Below are positions 45,186 through 56,933 of a DNA stretch of 64,000 nt, piece after piece (position 1 is the first letter of the stretch; each line of letters begins with the position of its first letter). The notes below the pieces were generated by a model. It was not told where the DNA came from. It saw nothing but the letters and a program-made list of their open reading frames with translations, and searched no databases. Source of the stretch: Nemertoderma westbladi (taxonomy: Eukaryota; Xenacoelomorpha; Nemertodermatida; Nemertodermatidae); assembly GCA_032718475.1 (NCBI GenBank), contig JAUCBJ010002693.1, positions 26,453 through 90,452 on the forward strand, written 5' to 3'. The translations under genes and the position numbers were made by a program.

Positions 45186-45586
45186 GTATTAATTAAATAT
45201 ACTAATAATTTTCGTTCGCACGTATAAAAAAAGTCCTGTTTCCTCTAAAAATGCTGTGCGTATTTTGTTGACAAACAACAAACAAAGCCTCTTGAGTCGA
45301 AATTGAGAAAAACGTTATTGGCGGCGATATAATATTGGGCGCTGTTCGCAAAAAATATTTTTCATCACTACATTTTTTTCATCGCCGTAGAGCTAAAAAG
45401 TTTATGTCTCTGTCGAATATTAGGCGTTATCCCGTGTCTTAATTAATACAATTAATAATTAGTATTTAGTTGAATTTATTTTATCTTTTAGTCTATTTTA
45501 TTAATTATTGTTAACCATTTTTGATCATCTACTTATTGAATATTAATTAATTCAATTATTCAAAAACTATATTATTATGTACCCAG
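45186..45586. other. Intron between W13 and W14, nothing recognised
   Basis: AT-rich, no repeat seen. Confidence 0.6.
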
Positions 45587-46032
45587 GTTTACTTGCGCTA
45601 ATTTCATCACCCATGGCAACCAACCGTTCTGGAACTCTCAACCGGCATGGCTGGATATTAAGGAGCAGTTTCCCAACCGCATGAACACCTCGTTGCGTGG
45701 CAACAAAACCGTTGAATTTTACAAACACCTCAACTTGAAGGAATGCGAGTGGCTTTTCTCTACGGACGCCACTCTAGACAACTTACTCAACTTTTGCCAC
45801 AGTCGCATTGCCATCAATAAAGACGCCAGCATTGCCGAACAAACTGCAGTTGATGTTACCGTGCCGTTGCATGTTGCTATGGTAACGCGTTACGTTTTGG
45901 GCGATAGTTGGAGCGGTAGACCTGTAAGTAGTCGCGTCACGCTCTCCTATGTATACGAGACCCGGCCGTTGCCTTACAAAGTGCAGCAGTCTGCGAAGTC
46001 AGGTCGTCAGAGGAGGGATGCCTCACTAACGG
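45587..46032 (+). CDS. FRAS1-like: Exon W14: FRAS1/FREM C-terminal region with a furin-like site
   Basis: Acceptor ATGTACCCAG, donor GTTAGT, phase 2 in, phase 1 out; at 446 nt the second-longest exon. It begins RFTCANFITHG, contains ATLDNLLNFCHSRIAI, then a VTVPLHVAMVTRYV strand and ends near RQRRD. RQRR (46005-46016) fits the furin consensus R-X-R/K-R, so this protein may be cut here. Sequons NTS and NKT are present. The donor is the first unit of the 5.2-kb 28-bp array. Confidence 0.92.
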
Positions 46033-49000
46033 GTTAGTAATCTAACGGTATATGTAACGGGTTATTAATCTAACGGTATATGTAACGGGTTAGTAATCTA
46101 ACGGTATATGTAACGGGTTAGTAATCTAACTGTATATGTAACGGGTTAGTAATCTAACTGTATATGTAACGGGTTATTAATCTAACGGTATATGTAACGG
46201 GTTATTAATCTAACGGTATATGTAACGGGTTATTAATCTAACGGTATATGTAACGGGTTATTAATCTAACGGTATATGTAACGGGTTAGTAATCTAACGG
46301 TATATGTAACGGGTTATTAATCTAACTGTATATGTAACGGGTTATTAATCTAACGGTATATGTAACGGGTTATTAATCTAACTGTATATGTAACGGGTTA
46401 TTAATCTAACTGTATATGTAACGGGTTATTAATCTAACGGTATATGTAACGGGTTATTAATCTAACTGTATATGTAACGGGTTATTAATCTAACTGTATA
46501 TGTAACGGGTTATTAATCTAACTGTATATGTAACGGGTTATTAATTTGACGGTATAATGTAACGGGTTAGTAATCTAACGGTATATGTAACGGGTTAGTA
46601 ATCTAACTGTATATGTAACGGGTTATTAATCTAACTGTATATGTAACGGGTTATTAATTTGACGGTATATGTAATGGGTTAGTAATCTAACGGTATATGT
46701 AACGGGTTATTAATCTAACTGTATATGTAACGGGTTATTAATCTAACGGTATATGTAACGGGTTATTAATATAACTGTATATGTAACGGGTTATTAATCT
46801 AACTGTATATGTAACGGGTTATTAATTTGACGGTATAATGTAATGGGTTAGTAATCTAACGGTATATGTAACGGGTTAGTAATCTAACTGTATATGTAAC
46901 GGGTTATTAATCTAACTGTATATGTAACGGGTTATTAATTTGACGGTATAATGTAATGGGTTAGTAATCTAACGGTATATGTAACGGGTTATTAATATAA
47001 CTGTATATGTAACGGGTTATTAATCTAACGGTATATGTAACGGGTTAGTAATCTAACTGTATATGTAACGGGTTATTAATCTAACGGTATATGTAACGGG
47101 TTATTAATCTAACTGTATATGTAACGGGTTATTAATCTAACGGTATATGTAACGGGTTAGTAATCTAACTGTATATGTAACGGGTTATTAATCTAACGGT
47201 ATATGTAACGGGTTATTAATCTAACGGTATATGTAACGGGTTATTAATCTAACGGTATATGTAACGGGTTATTAATCTAACTGTATATGTAACGGGTTAT
47301 TAATCTAACGGTGTATGTAACGGGTTATTAATCTAACGGTATATGTAACGGGTTATTAATCTAACGGTATATGTAACGGGTTATTAATCTAACTGTATAT
47401 GTAACGGGTTATTAATCTAACGGTATATGTAACGGGTTATTAATCTAACGGTATATGTAACGGGTTATTAATCTAACGGTATATGTAACGGGTTATTAAT
47501 CTAACTGTATATGTAACGGGTTATTAATCTAACGGTATATGTAACGGGTTATTAATCTAACGGTATATGTAACGGGTTATTAATCTAACGGTATATGTAA
47601 CGGGTTATTAATCTAACGGTATATGTAACGGGTTATTAATCTAACGGTATATGTAACGGGTTATTAATCTAACTGTATATGTAACGGGTTATTAATCTAA
47701 CTGTATATGTAACGGGTTATTAATCTAACGGTATATGTAACGGGTTATTAATCTAACGGTATATGTAACGGGTTAGTAATCTAACTGTATATGTAACGGG
47801 TTATTAATATAACTGTATATGTAACGGGTTATTAATCTAACGGTATATGTAACGGGTTAGTAATCTAACGGTATATGTAACGGGTTAGTAATCTAACTGT
47901 ATATGTAACGGGTTATTAATCTAACGGTATATGTAACGGGTTATTAATCTAACTGTATATGTAACGGGTTATTAATCTAACGGTATATGTAACGGGTTAC
48001 TATTCTAACTGTATATGTAACGGGTTATTAATCTAACGGTATATGTAACGGGTTAGTAATCTAACTGTATATGTAACGGGTTATTAATATAACTGTATAT
48101 GTAACGGGTTATTAATCTAACGGTATATGTAACGGGTTAGTAATCTAACGGTATATGTAACGGGTTAGTAATCTAACTGTATATGTAACGGGTTATTAAT
48201 CTAACGGTATATGTAACGGGTTATTAATCTAACGGTATATGTAACGGGTTAGTAATCTAACTGTATATGTAACGGGTTATTAATCTAACGGTATATGTAA
48301 CGGGTTATTAATCTAACTGTATATGTAACGGGTTATTAATCTAACGGTATATGTAACGGGTTATTAATCTAACGGTATATGTAACGGGTTAGTAATCTAA
48401 CGGTATATGTAACGGGTTAGTAATCTAACTGTATATGTAACGGGTTATTAATCTAACGGTATATGTAACGGGTTATTAATCTAACTGTATATGTAACGGG
48501 TTATTAATCTAACGGTATATGTAACGGGTTATTAATCTAACGGTATATGTAACGGGTTATTAATCTAACGGTATATGTAACGGGTTAGTAATCTAACGGT
48601 ATATGTAACGGGTTAGTAATCTAACTGTATATGTAACGGGTTATTAATCTAACTGTATATGTAACGGGTTATTAATCTAACGGTATATGTAACGGGTTAT
48701 TAATCTAACGGTATATGTAACGGGTTATTAATCTAACTGTATATGTAACGGGTTATTAATCTAACGGTATATGTAACGGGTTATTAATATAACTGTATAT
48801 GTAACGGGTTATTAATCTAACGGTATATGTAACGGGTTATTAATCTAACGGTATATGTAACGGGTTATTAATCTAACGGTATATGTAACGGGTTAGTAAT
48901 CTAACTGTATATGTAACGGGTTATTAATCTAACGGTATATGTAACGGGTTATTAATCTAACGGTATATGTAACGGGTTATTAATCTAACGGTATATGTAA

Positions 49001-51278
49001 CGGGTTATTAATCTAACTGTATATGTAACGGGTTATTAATCTAACGGTATATGTAACGGGTTATTAATCTAACGGTATATGTAACGGGTTATTAATCTAA
49101 CTGTATATGTAACGGGTTATTAATATAACTGTATATGTAACGGGTTATTAATCTAACGGTATATGTAACGGGTTATTAATCTAACTGTATATGTAACGGG
49201 TTATTAATCAAACTGTATATGTAACGGGTTATTAATCTAACGGTATATGTAACGGGTTATTAATCTAACGGTATATGTAACGGGTTATTAATCTAACGGT
49301 ATATGTAACGGGTTATTAATCTAACGGTATATGTAACATGTTATTAATCTAACGGTATATGTAACGGGTTAGTAATCTAACGGTATATGTAACGGGTTAT
49401 TAATCTAACGGTATATGTAACGGGTTATTAATCTAACTGTATATGTAACGGGTTATTAATCTAACGGTATATGTAACGGGTTATTAATCTAACGGTATAT
49501 GTAACGGGTTATTAATCTAACGGTATATGTAACGGGTTATTAATCTAACTGTATATGTAACGGGTTATTAATATAACTGTATATGTAACGGGTTATTAAT
49601 CTAACGGTATATGTAACGGGTTATTAATCTAACGGTATATGTAACGGGTTATTAATCTAACGGTATATGTAACGGGTTATTAATCTAACTGTATATGTAA
49701 CGGGTTATTAATATAACTGTATATGTAACGGGTTATTAATCTAACTGTATATGTAACGGGTTATTAATCTAACGGTATATGTAACGGGTTATTAATCTAA
49801 CTGTATATGTAACGGGTTATTAATCTAACGGTATATGTAACGGGTTATTAATCTAACTGTATATGTAACGGGTTATTAATATAACTGTATATGTAACGGG
49901 TTATTAATCTAACTGTATATGTAACGGGTTATTAATCTAACGGTATATGTAACGGGTTATTAATCTAACGGTATATGTAACGGGTTAGTAATCTAACGGT
50001 ATATGTAACGGGTTATTAATCTAACGGTATATGTAACGGGTTATTAATCTAACGGTATATGTAACGGGTTATTAATCTAACTGTATATGTAACGGGTTAT
50101 TAATATAACTGTATATGTAACGGGTTATTAATCTAACGGTATATGTAACGGGTTATTAATCTAACTGTATATGTAACGGGTTATTAATCTAACGGTATAT
50201 GTAACGGGTTATTAATATAACTGTATATGTAACGGGTTATTAATATAACTGTATATGTAACGGGTTATTAATCTAACGGTATATGTAACGGGTTAGTAAT
50301 CTAACGGTATATGTAACGGGTTATTAATCTAACGGTATATGTAACGGGTTATTAATCTAACGGTATATGTAACGGGTTATTAATCTAACTGTATATGTAA
50401 CGGGTTATTAATATAACTGTATATGTAACGGGTTATTAATCTAACGGTATATGTAACGGGTTATTAATCTAACTGTATATGTAACGGGTTATTAATCTAA
50501 CGGTATATGTAACGGGTTATTAATCTAACTGTATATGTAACGGGTTATTAATATAACTGTATATGTAACGGGTTATTAATCTAACGGTATATGTAACGGG
50601 TTATTAATCTAACTGTATATGTAACGGGTTATTAATCTAACGGTATATGTAACGGGTTATTAATCTAACGGTATATGTAACGGGTTATTAATCTAACGGT
50701 ATATGTAACGGGTTATTAATATAACTGTATATGTAACGGGTTAGTAATCTAACGGTATATGTAACGGGTTATTAATCTAACGGTATATGTAACGGGTTAT
50801 TAATCTAACGGTATATGTAACGGGTTATTAATCTAACTGTATATGTAACGGGTTATTAATATAACTGTATATGTAACGGGTTATTAATCTAACGGTATAT
50901 GTAACGGGTTATTAATCTAACTGTATATGTAACGGGTTATTAATATAACGGTATATGTAACGGGTTATTAATCTAACTGTATATGTAACGGGTTATTAAT
51001 CTAACGGTATATGTAACGGGTTATTAATCTAACGGTATATGTAACGGGTTATTAATCTAACGGTATATGTAACGGGTTATTAATCTAACGGTATATGTAA
51101 CGGGTTAGTAATCTAACGGTATATGTAACGGGTTATTAATCTAACGGTATATGTAACGGGTTATTAATCTAACGCTATATGTAACGGGTTAGTAATCTAA
51201 CGGTATATGTAACGGGTTATTAATCTAACGGTATATGTAACGGGTTATTAATCTAACGGTATAATGTAATGGGTTAGT
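46033..51278. repeat. Giant 28-bp minisatellite starting at the 5' splice site
   Basis: About 187 units over 5.2 kb. A unit starts GTTAGTAATCTAAC or GTTATTAATCTAAC and ends GGTATATGTAACGG. The first unit is the donor of W14; the exon's own last bases, TAACGG, equal the end of the unit. Most later units carry T at donor position +5 (GTTATT), while a minority keep GTTAGT. Other variants are CTAACTGT, ATAACTGT and TTTGACGG. The array ends next to a LINE relic. Confidence 0.97.
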
Positions 51279-51283
51279 GACTG

Positions 51284-51718
51284 GGAGAATCTCAGAACAG
51301 ACGTTACTTGTAAGAGAGAAGATCTTAAGATAGCCTACAAAGTTAAAACCGAACAACCAACAACAGAAAACATTAACAAGGTTGAGAAAGCTAAGGACGA
51401 TCTTAAATTGGCCTACAACATCAGCCAGGAAAAGTACATACAGGATAAAATTGAAGCAATTACAACTGCTCACATACAGCAACAATCAAGACTTAACTGG
51501 CAAACTGTAAATTATGTATCTGGTCGGAAAAGTTGTGCAAAGGGGCGCCTCAAAGCCGATAGCCCTGAAGAACGTGTTGGAAAGTGGAAAATTCACTTCA
51601 GCAACTTGCTTGGGCAGCCACCAAACATCGAGGTCAGCCCTACAAGGGAAATATATGACAAGACACTACCTATAGAAACAGGGGACTACACACCCGCCGA
51701 ACTTTCAAAAAAATAATT
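51284..51718 (+). pseudogene. RTE-like LINE relic, linker region (subfamily 1, part 1)
   Basis: Encodes KREDLKIAYKVKTEQPTTEN, then LAYNISQEKYIQDKIEAITT and VNYVSGRKSCAKGRLKADSP, the region between endonuclease and RT in RTE-like elements; the relic at 60140 has the equivalent INLLTGRKSQPTTKVKAESP. It is interrupted at 51719 by a dispersed repeat and continues at 52816. Confidence 0.8.
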
Positions 51719-52816
51719 AAGGGGGTGTGGGGTGGGGGGGGGGGGGGGGGGGTAACCCTCCCCCCTGTTGTTTATTTAAATTTGTTTATATCTCCAATAT
51801 GGTTGAAAAATGCGCAGCAAACTATATACCATCGAAAAGAGAATAATTAACTAAAGTAAATAAAAATGTGAAAAAACTATTTTTTAGCGCCCCCTAGCGG
51901 CTGGCGTAAGATTTATAAAATTACGCTAAAATGACTACTCCGTTATTTCCCATTTTCATTTTTCGTTACCACATTTTTTGGAACCAGTATGTTAAATTTC
52001 ATCATATTCTTCGGCCACTTTTTTAATTTTCATTTTCTATTTCTGATAATTGGCAATTTTGTAAAAAAAAAAATTAAAAATTTTTTAAAAATTGAAAAAA
52101 TCCACGTTTTTTTAATTTAAAAAAAAATGCGGAAGTATTATGAAATCAAAAAAGTGGCCGAAGAATATTAAAGATTAAAGCGAATATTAAATACTAAAAC
52201 TATTAATGTCTGTCAATAGCAACACGAAAGCACAAAACCATGCTAAGATTTTGCTATGGGGGTTTTCCTGGTCGCTGATCTCATTTCTGAGGGAAGTTTT
52301 CACTTTTAATGAACTCTAGTTAATCTGTTTGTCTGTCTGTCGGTCTTTCTGACAATCCGACAATCTGACCGTCAAATATAAGGAAAGGGGAGATCTTCCA
52401 GCCAAAGGTTTAGCTCTGGGGGTTTTCAGGGTCGCAGAATCCATTTTGAGTGTCAGTTTTAACATTTGATTACTACCAGATTGGCTGTCAGGCTGTCTGT
52501 TATATTTTGACGGGCAGACTGACAGGCTTACAGACAGGAATGACGCCGCCAAATTTAATATTAATATCAGGAATGAGGTCACGGACCAAGAAAATCCATA
52601 ATGGAATTTTTTTAGACAGATAGTATGAATACTGACGGACAGACCGACAGTAAAACGGACAGACACCCATATCTCGAAAAGTAAGACAGATCTTGCTAAA
52701 CGTTTTTATATTTGGAATCTTGATTAAATTCTGCTCTAGATGAAATTAAAAACATATCGAAAGTTTTAACCAGGGGGGGGGGGGGGGGGGGGTTACCCCC
52801 CCCCCCCCCCCCCCTT
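51719..52816. mobile_element. Dispersed repeat R3 inserted in the LINE, ends of G-run/C-run
   Basis: About 1.1 kb. Both ends have a G-run, then GTAACC or GTTACC, then a C-run. Inside are AGCGCCCCCTAGCGGCTGGC (51886-51905), two GGTCGC blocks (52272 and 52431) and CTGTCTGTCGGTC-type stretches. A related copy lies at 57112-57790. No coding capacity. It separates two colinear parts of one LINE, so it is younger than that LINE. Confidence 0.75.
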
Positions 52817-53945
52817 AAAAGCATGTCCAATCATAAAGCGAGTGGATTATATGAAATCCCTGCAGAGGTATGGAAAACAGAACATAAACAGACCATTATT
52901 GAATGTATTAATTGAATGTGATTATTAGGAGGGGATGTTTGCAACCGAATGCTGAAAAGGTAAAAAGCACCACCAATTTGGACTAAAAGAAAGGAGACCT
53001 CCGTGTACTTACAAACTATCGTGGGATCTGTCTACTTGTGGTAGCTGCCAAAATATATAACAAATGATTCTATATAGAATTAGACCTCACATAGAGAAAC
53101 TACTGCGTAAGAGCCAAAACGGATTTCGACCAAATAGATCAACAATAGCTCAGATACTTACACTATGGGGACTGAAGTCAAAGAATCTTCCCGTTGTTCT
53201 GACTTTTGTGGACTTCAGTAAAGCATTCGAATCCATCCATAGAGGTAAAATGCTCGAAATCCTAAGAGCTTTTGGAATACCAGAAGTAATTGTCGCTGGC
53301 ATTGGATTGTGGGGCGAGCGGCGAAAGTAAGCGAGTTGTGCGCTTGCGAAGGATTGCGAATTCATGACTTTTAATGTTAATGGAATCTTGACAACAATTG
53401 ATAAAAATCAACTAAGGAAGGTTGACGACTTCCAGTACCTTGGGTCATGGATAGAGAGTAGCAAAAAGGACATAGAAGTTAGGAAAGCAAAGGCTTGGGT
53501 AGCTCTATCAAAAATGGATACCATCTGGAAATCAGATCTCTCCAGGTGTACTTTTATACGGGGGGGGGGGCTGGACACTGACGAAATCACTTGAACAACG
53601 AATTGATGGTTGCTACACAAGACTACTAAGGGCAGCCCTAAACATCAGCTGGAGACAACACATGACAAACGCCGATCTTTATGGTACAATACCACCTGTA
53701 TCAACCACCCTCTGTGAACGCAGATTAAGATTCAGTGGGCACTGCTGGCGAAGTAAAGACGAGGTCATACCAGATCTACTTTTCTGGCAACCAACCCATG
53801 GAAAGCGTAGTCGTGGACGACCGGCCATAACATATATAGATCAACTTGAAAGGGATACTGAACTTGGGAGAAACGAAATTGCGACAACTATGGAGAATCG
53901 GGAAGCCTGGAAGGATCTCATTTTCACTGTCCGAGTTCGCTCGAC
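52816..53945 (+). pseudogene. RTE-like LINE relic, RT region (subfamily 1, part 2)
   Basis: Continues from 51718 with SNHKASGLYEIPAEVWKTE, then KSQNGFRPNRSTIAQILTLW and motif A LTFVDFSKAFESIHRGKM (53200-53250). Near 53325-53360 a deletion removes the catalytic FADD region. It resumes at EFMTFNVNGILTTIDKNQLR and runs to DLIFTVRVRSTSSS. The 3' part is nearly identical to 13870-14515. It ends about 36 nt before the acceptor of W15. Confidence 0.85.
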
Positions 53946-53980
53946 AAGCAGTAGTAAGAGTAATTTTCTAAACGTTTCAG

Positions 53981-54243
53981 CTTTAGGTTTATTCCCGCCA
54001 GGTACAATGAGTGTGGACCGCACTGAATTGGGCCACGACGGACAACTGTCGGTTCGCTTCCACACAGAGGCCCAGTTTATCGGTCGGTTTGTTCTCCGTC
54101 ACGAACTCGGCACCGGATTGGTCCGTCAGTCCACGGTTACAGCCAATCAGAGACCGGATCTACCCATCGGGTTAGAGATGCTGAGCAGCGAGGAGACCTT
54201 CGTTGAACCGACCCAGGTGTGGCGGTTCTGGTCCGAAAATAAA
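53981..54243 (+). CDS. FRAS1-like: Exon W15: FRAS1/FREM C-terminal region
   Basis: Acceptor AAACGTTTCAG, donor GTGAGT, phase 1 in, phase 0 out. It encodes ALGLFPPGTMSVDRTELGHD, a TEAQFIGRFVL strand matching the TEARF-x-G-FVL motif I recall in FREM2, and ends VWRFWSENK. The open frame runs back into a LINE relic that ends about 36 nt before the acceptor; that upstream part is not host coding sequence. Confidence 0.92.
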
Positions 54244-54353
54244 GTGAGTCCGAAAATCCAATAAAGTTTCGAAAAGTAGGCTAAGAAGTTTCATTGAAAA
54301 TATAAAATTTATTTGTTTTAATAATTCTTGTTATTCTGTTTGCCCTTTTGTTT

Positions 54354-54862
54354 GGGGTTTGGGGTTTGTCCGTTTGTTTACAAGAGGTTTGTTCGCTGGT
54401 TATTAGAGGTTTGTCCGTCTGTTTACAAGAAGTTTTTCCGCGTATTTACTAGAGGTTTGTCCGTCTGTTTACTAAGAGGTTTGTCCGTCTGTTTACTAGA
54501 TGTTTGTCCGTCTGTTTTGTTTACAAGATGATTCTCCGTGTGTTTACTAGAGGTTTGTCCGTCTTTTTACTAGAGGTTTGTCCGTCTGTTTACTAGAAGT
54601 TTGTCCGTCTGTTTTGTATACTAGAGGATTCTCCGTGTGTTTACTAGAGGTTTGTCCGTCTGTTTACTAGAGGTTTGTCCGTCTGTTTACTAGATGTTTG
54701 TCCGTTTGTTTACTAGAGGTTTGTCCGTTTGTTTACTAAATGTTTGTCCGTCTGTTTTGTTTACTAGATGATTCTCCGTGTGTTTACTAGAGGTTTGTCC
54801 GTCTTTTTACGAGAGGTTTGTCCGTCTGTTTACTAGATGTTTGTCCGTTTGTTTAGGTTTAA
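54354..54862. repeat. 23-bp minisatellite filling the intron before W16
   Basis: About 22 units on GTTTACTAGAGGTTTGTCCG, with longer variants (GATTCTCCGTGT). It starts about 110 nt after the W15 donor and ends 18 nt before the W16 acceptor; its last unit reads into TTTAGG. Confidence 0.92.
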
Positions 54863-54880
54863 ATATCATTTATCTCTAAG

Positions 54881-55148
54881 GTGCGAGACCTTTCCGGTTC
54901 TTACACCATCCTTATGGTGCCCTGCACCGTTGCCGAGGGAACGCAGTTCATCCAATCAGAATCCGACCCGCAACTCCCCTGTCAACCGCAACGGCCGGTT
55001 CAGTTCCAACTGGAGCTCCGTCTCCAGCCGCTGAGCGGCGTGGTCTCAGACAACGTGAGTCTCGGTCTCGGACTCACATTGTGGCGCAGTTTAACAGACA
55101 TTGATCCGGAACTTCGCGACACCAGCCAATCAGTTTCATTCTCGCAGG
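54881..55148 (+). CDS. FRAS1-like: Exon W16: FRAS1/FREM C-terminal region
   Basis: Acceptor TATCTCTAAG, donor GTTAGT, phase 0 in, phase 1 out. It reads VRDLSGSYTILMVPCTVAEG, close to the DYSG-x-YTV-x-L-V/I-PCT block shared by FRAS1 and FREM2, then FQLELRLQPLSG and LGLGLTLWR. The exon is markedly GC-richer than the introns on either side. Confidence 0.93.
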
Positions 55149-55169
55149 GTTAGTAATTATATCTTAGTT

Positions 55170-55301
55170 TCCATGGTAATGCTTTTATTGTAATTTGTAA
55201 CTACACTGGTATCCATGATATTGCCTTTAATTTGGAACTACACTGGTATCCATGGTGATGCCTTTATTATAATTTGTAACTACACTGGTATCCATGGTTA
55301 T
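55170..55301. repeat. Three-unit tandem repeat at the 5' end of an intron
   Basis: Units of 42, 37 and 42 bp beginning TCCATGGTAATGCC-like and ending AACTACACTGGTA, starting 22 nt after the donor of W16. Confidence 0.8.
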
Positions 55302-55355
55302 ATGGGTATCTTATTAAGTATATTAACTATCTAATTAACCTTTTGGTAATTCTAG

Positions 55356-55537
55356 GTGGCCCAATATTTGGGCTTTTATCTCTGCCGATTGATTCGGATT
55401 CCTTCGATTCCATACAACTCCTCAAGGTGGCGTTGTGCTCCGGTCAACTCGGATATATTCCGAAATACAACGCGGTCGACAACGAAGAAGGTTGTCTATA
55501 TCCCAATAAATATCTCGACAAGCAGTTCGATATTTGG
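55356..55537 (+). CDS. FRAS1-like: Exon W17: FRAS1/FREM C-terminal region
   Basis: Acceptor GGTAATTCTAG, donor GTGAGT, phase 1 in, phase 0 out. It encodes VALCSGQLGYIPKYNAVDNE, then GCLYPNKYL, matching the VYLCTG-x-DGYVP...YGC-x-QPNK-x-L block of FRAS1 as I recall it. This block is one of the strongest family signatures in the window. Confidence 0.93.
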
Positions 55538-56753
55538 GTGAGTCAACAATCAGTACAACAGCACACATAAAACGTAAAAGAAAATAGAACAAACCTAATG
55601 CAAATAGTTTTTATTTGGCGTAATAATAATTAGGCCTAATTTATTATTAATTTGCTTCGGTTAAAAAAAAACATGCTTTTCTCACTGGACCCGATAATTT
55701 TTGTTGAGCTTGCATTCACTACTGAAGGTAATTATATATATAAAGGAGTCCTCAGGTCACAACAATAACGTCCAAACCTGGCTTCCATCCTTCGCTGGTC
55801 GGTAAATGTCAACTGTTATTCTGTTGTTCTGTTATTCTGTTGTTCTGTTATTCTGTTGTTCTGTTATTCTGTTATGTAAAATTTAAACGTTAAAAACTCA
55901 GCCAAGTCTCGATGAAATCTATCCAAATTTGGTACACATGTAGTCTGGCAAAAGTTTAGGAATTTCCCACGTTGAATTTGCGTGTGGTCTTCTTGAAGGT
56001 AGATAAATTCAGTTAATTAATTAATGATTAAAAAATTAATTTTGGTTAGGGTAAAAACAGCATTTACAACATGACTTAATGAAAATTAATTATTTTAGAG
56101 TATAAGATATAAATAATTATACTTAAAAATTATACAGCTGTAATCCCCATACCCCATTCCATTATAGTTTTTAATTAGTTCAAGTGATTTGCTTTAATAA
56201 ATATGTTTTTTCTGGGTTCACTATTTATACTTCGAGGTCCCGTTCCAAAAATGTCGGGATCGGAATCGGAATCCCGTTTAAACAATAAACACTAAAATAT
56301 AAAATTATTTACTAAAAGTCAACATTTTACCAAAATTTCACTCAAATTTTTGCCATTTTTTGTGATTATTAGCCTATGACCCCCCTTTACTATTATAGTA
56401 AGGGGGGGGGGGGGGGGGGGGGGGTACCAGTACTGGGCAGTACTGGTAGGGGATTAGTGGTGGTCATTGGGTCTGATAGTAGCAATAGGCCCTAAACACT
56501 AGACATGCAACAAACAGAAATGTATAGAAATCAGCTTTATTATTAGTGCAATAAGTTTACTTTATTTCACTTCCATCAAAATATTCAGGAATATAGTTTT
56601 TTCTTTATTCCTGAAAAATTTTGTGAAATAAAAGTAGAAATTTGTGTCTCATTGGTTGTGAGGATATTGGTTGTCGCCCTATTTATAAGAGATAATCTCT
56701 TTACAATAGGCCCCTTTTTAGGGGTTTAGTAAATCTGGCTTTTACATTTGCAG
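55538..56753. other. Intron between W17 and W18
   Basis: Contains a small simple repeat on CTGTTATTCTGTTGTT at about 55812-55877 and a G-run at 56401-56424 followed by the palindrome TACCAGTACTGG. Nothing else recognised. Confidence 0.6.
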
Positions 56754-56933
56754 GACTTTGAATCACCGTTGTCAGTAACAACGGAATTAGCCGGGGCTCC
56801 CTTTAATTTCGCATTGGTCCCACAAGATGAAGTGGTTGAGACGTTGGGTTCCCATGGCAACGCCATGTTGGCCTTCCGTTTGAGTTCCAGTCCATTCTAT
56901 CGGGTTCCCAGAGATAACAAGTGGTTTATTCAG
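56754..56933 (+). CDS. FRAS1-like: Exon W18: FRAS1/FREM membrane-proximal region
   Basis: Acceptor TTACATTTGCAG, donor GTATGT, phase 0 to 0. It contains APFNFALVPQDEVVETLGSH and SPFYRVPRDNKWFIQ; the last block matches the ALYKVEAGHQWYLQVIY segment of FRAS1. It joins W19 in phase 0 to give WFIQVVYRLG. Confidence 0.92.

Noticed and set aside
53662-54264. 200-codon ORF joining LINE and host sequence as a fusion protein
   Set aside because: The frame happens to stay open across the intron end; a clear acceptor at 53980 and the exon chain show where host coding begins.
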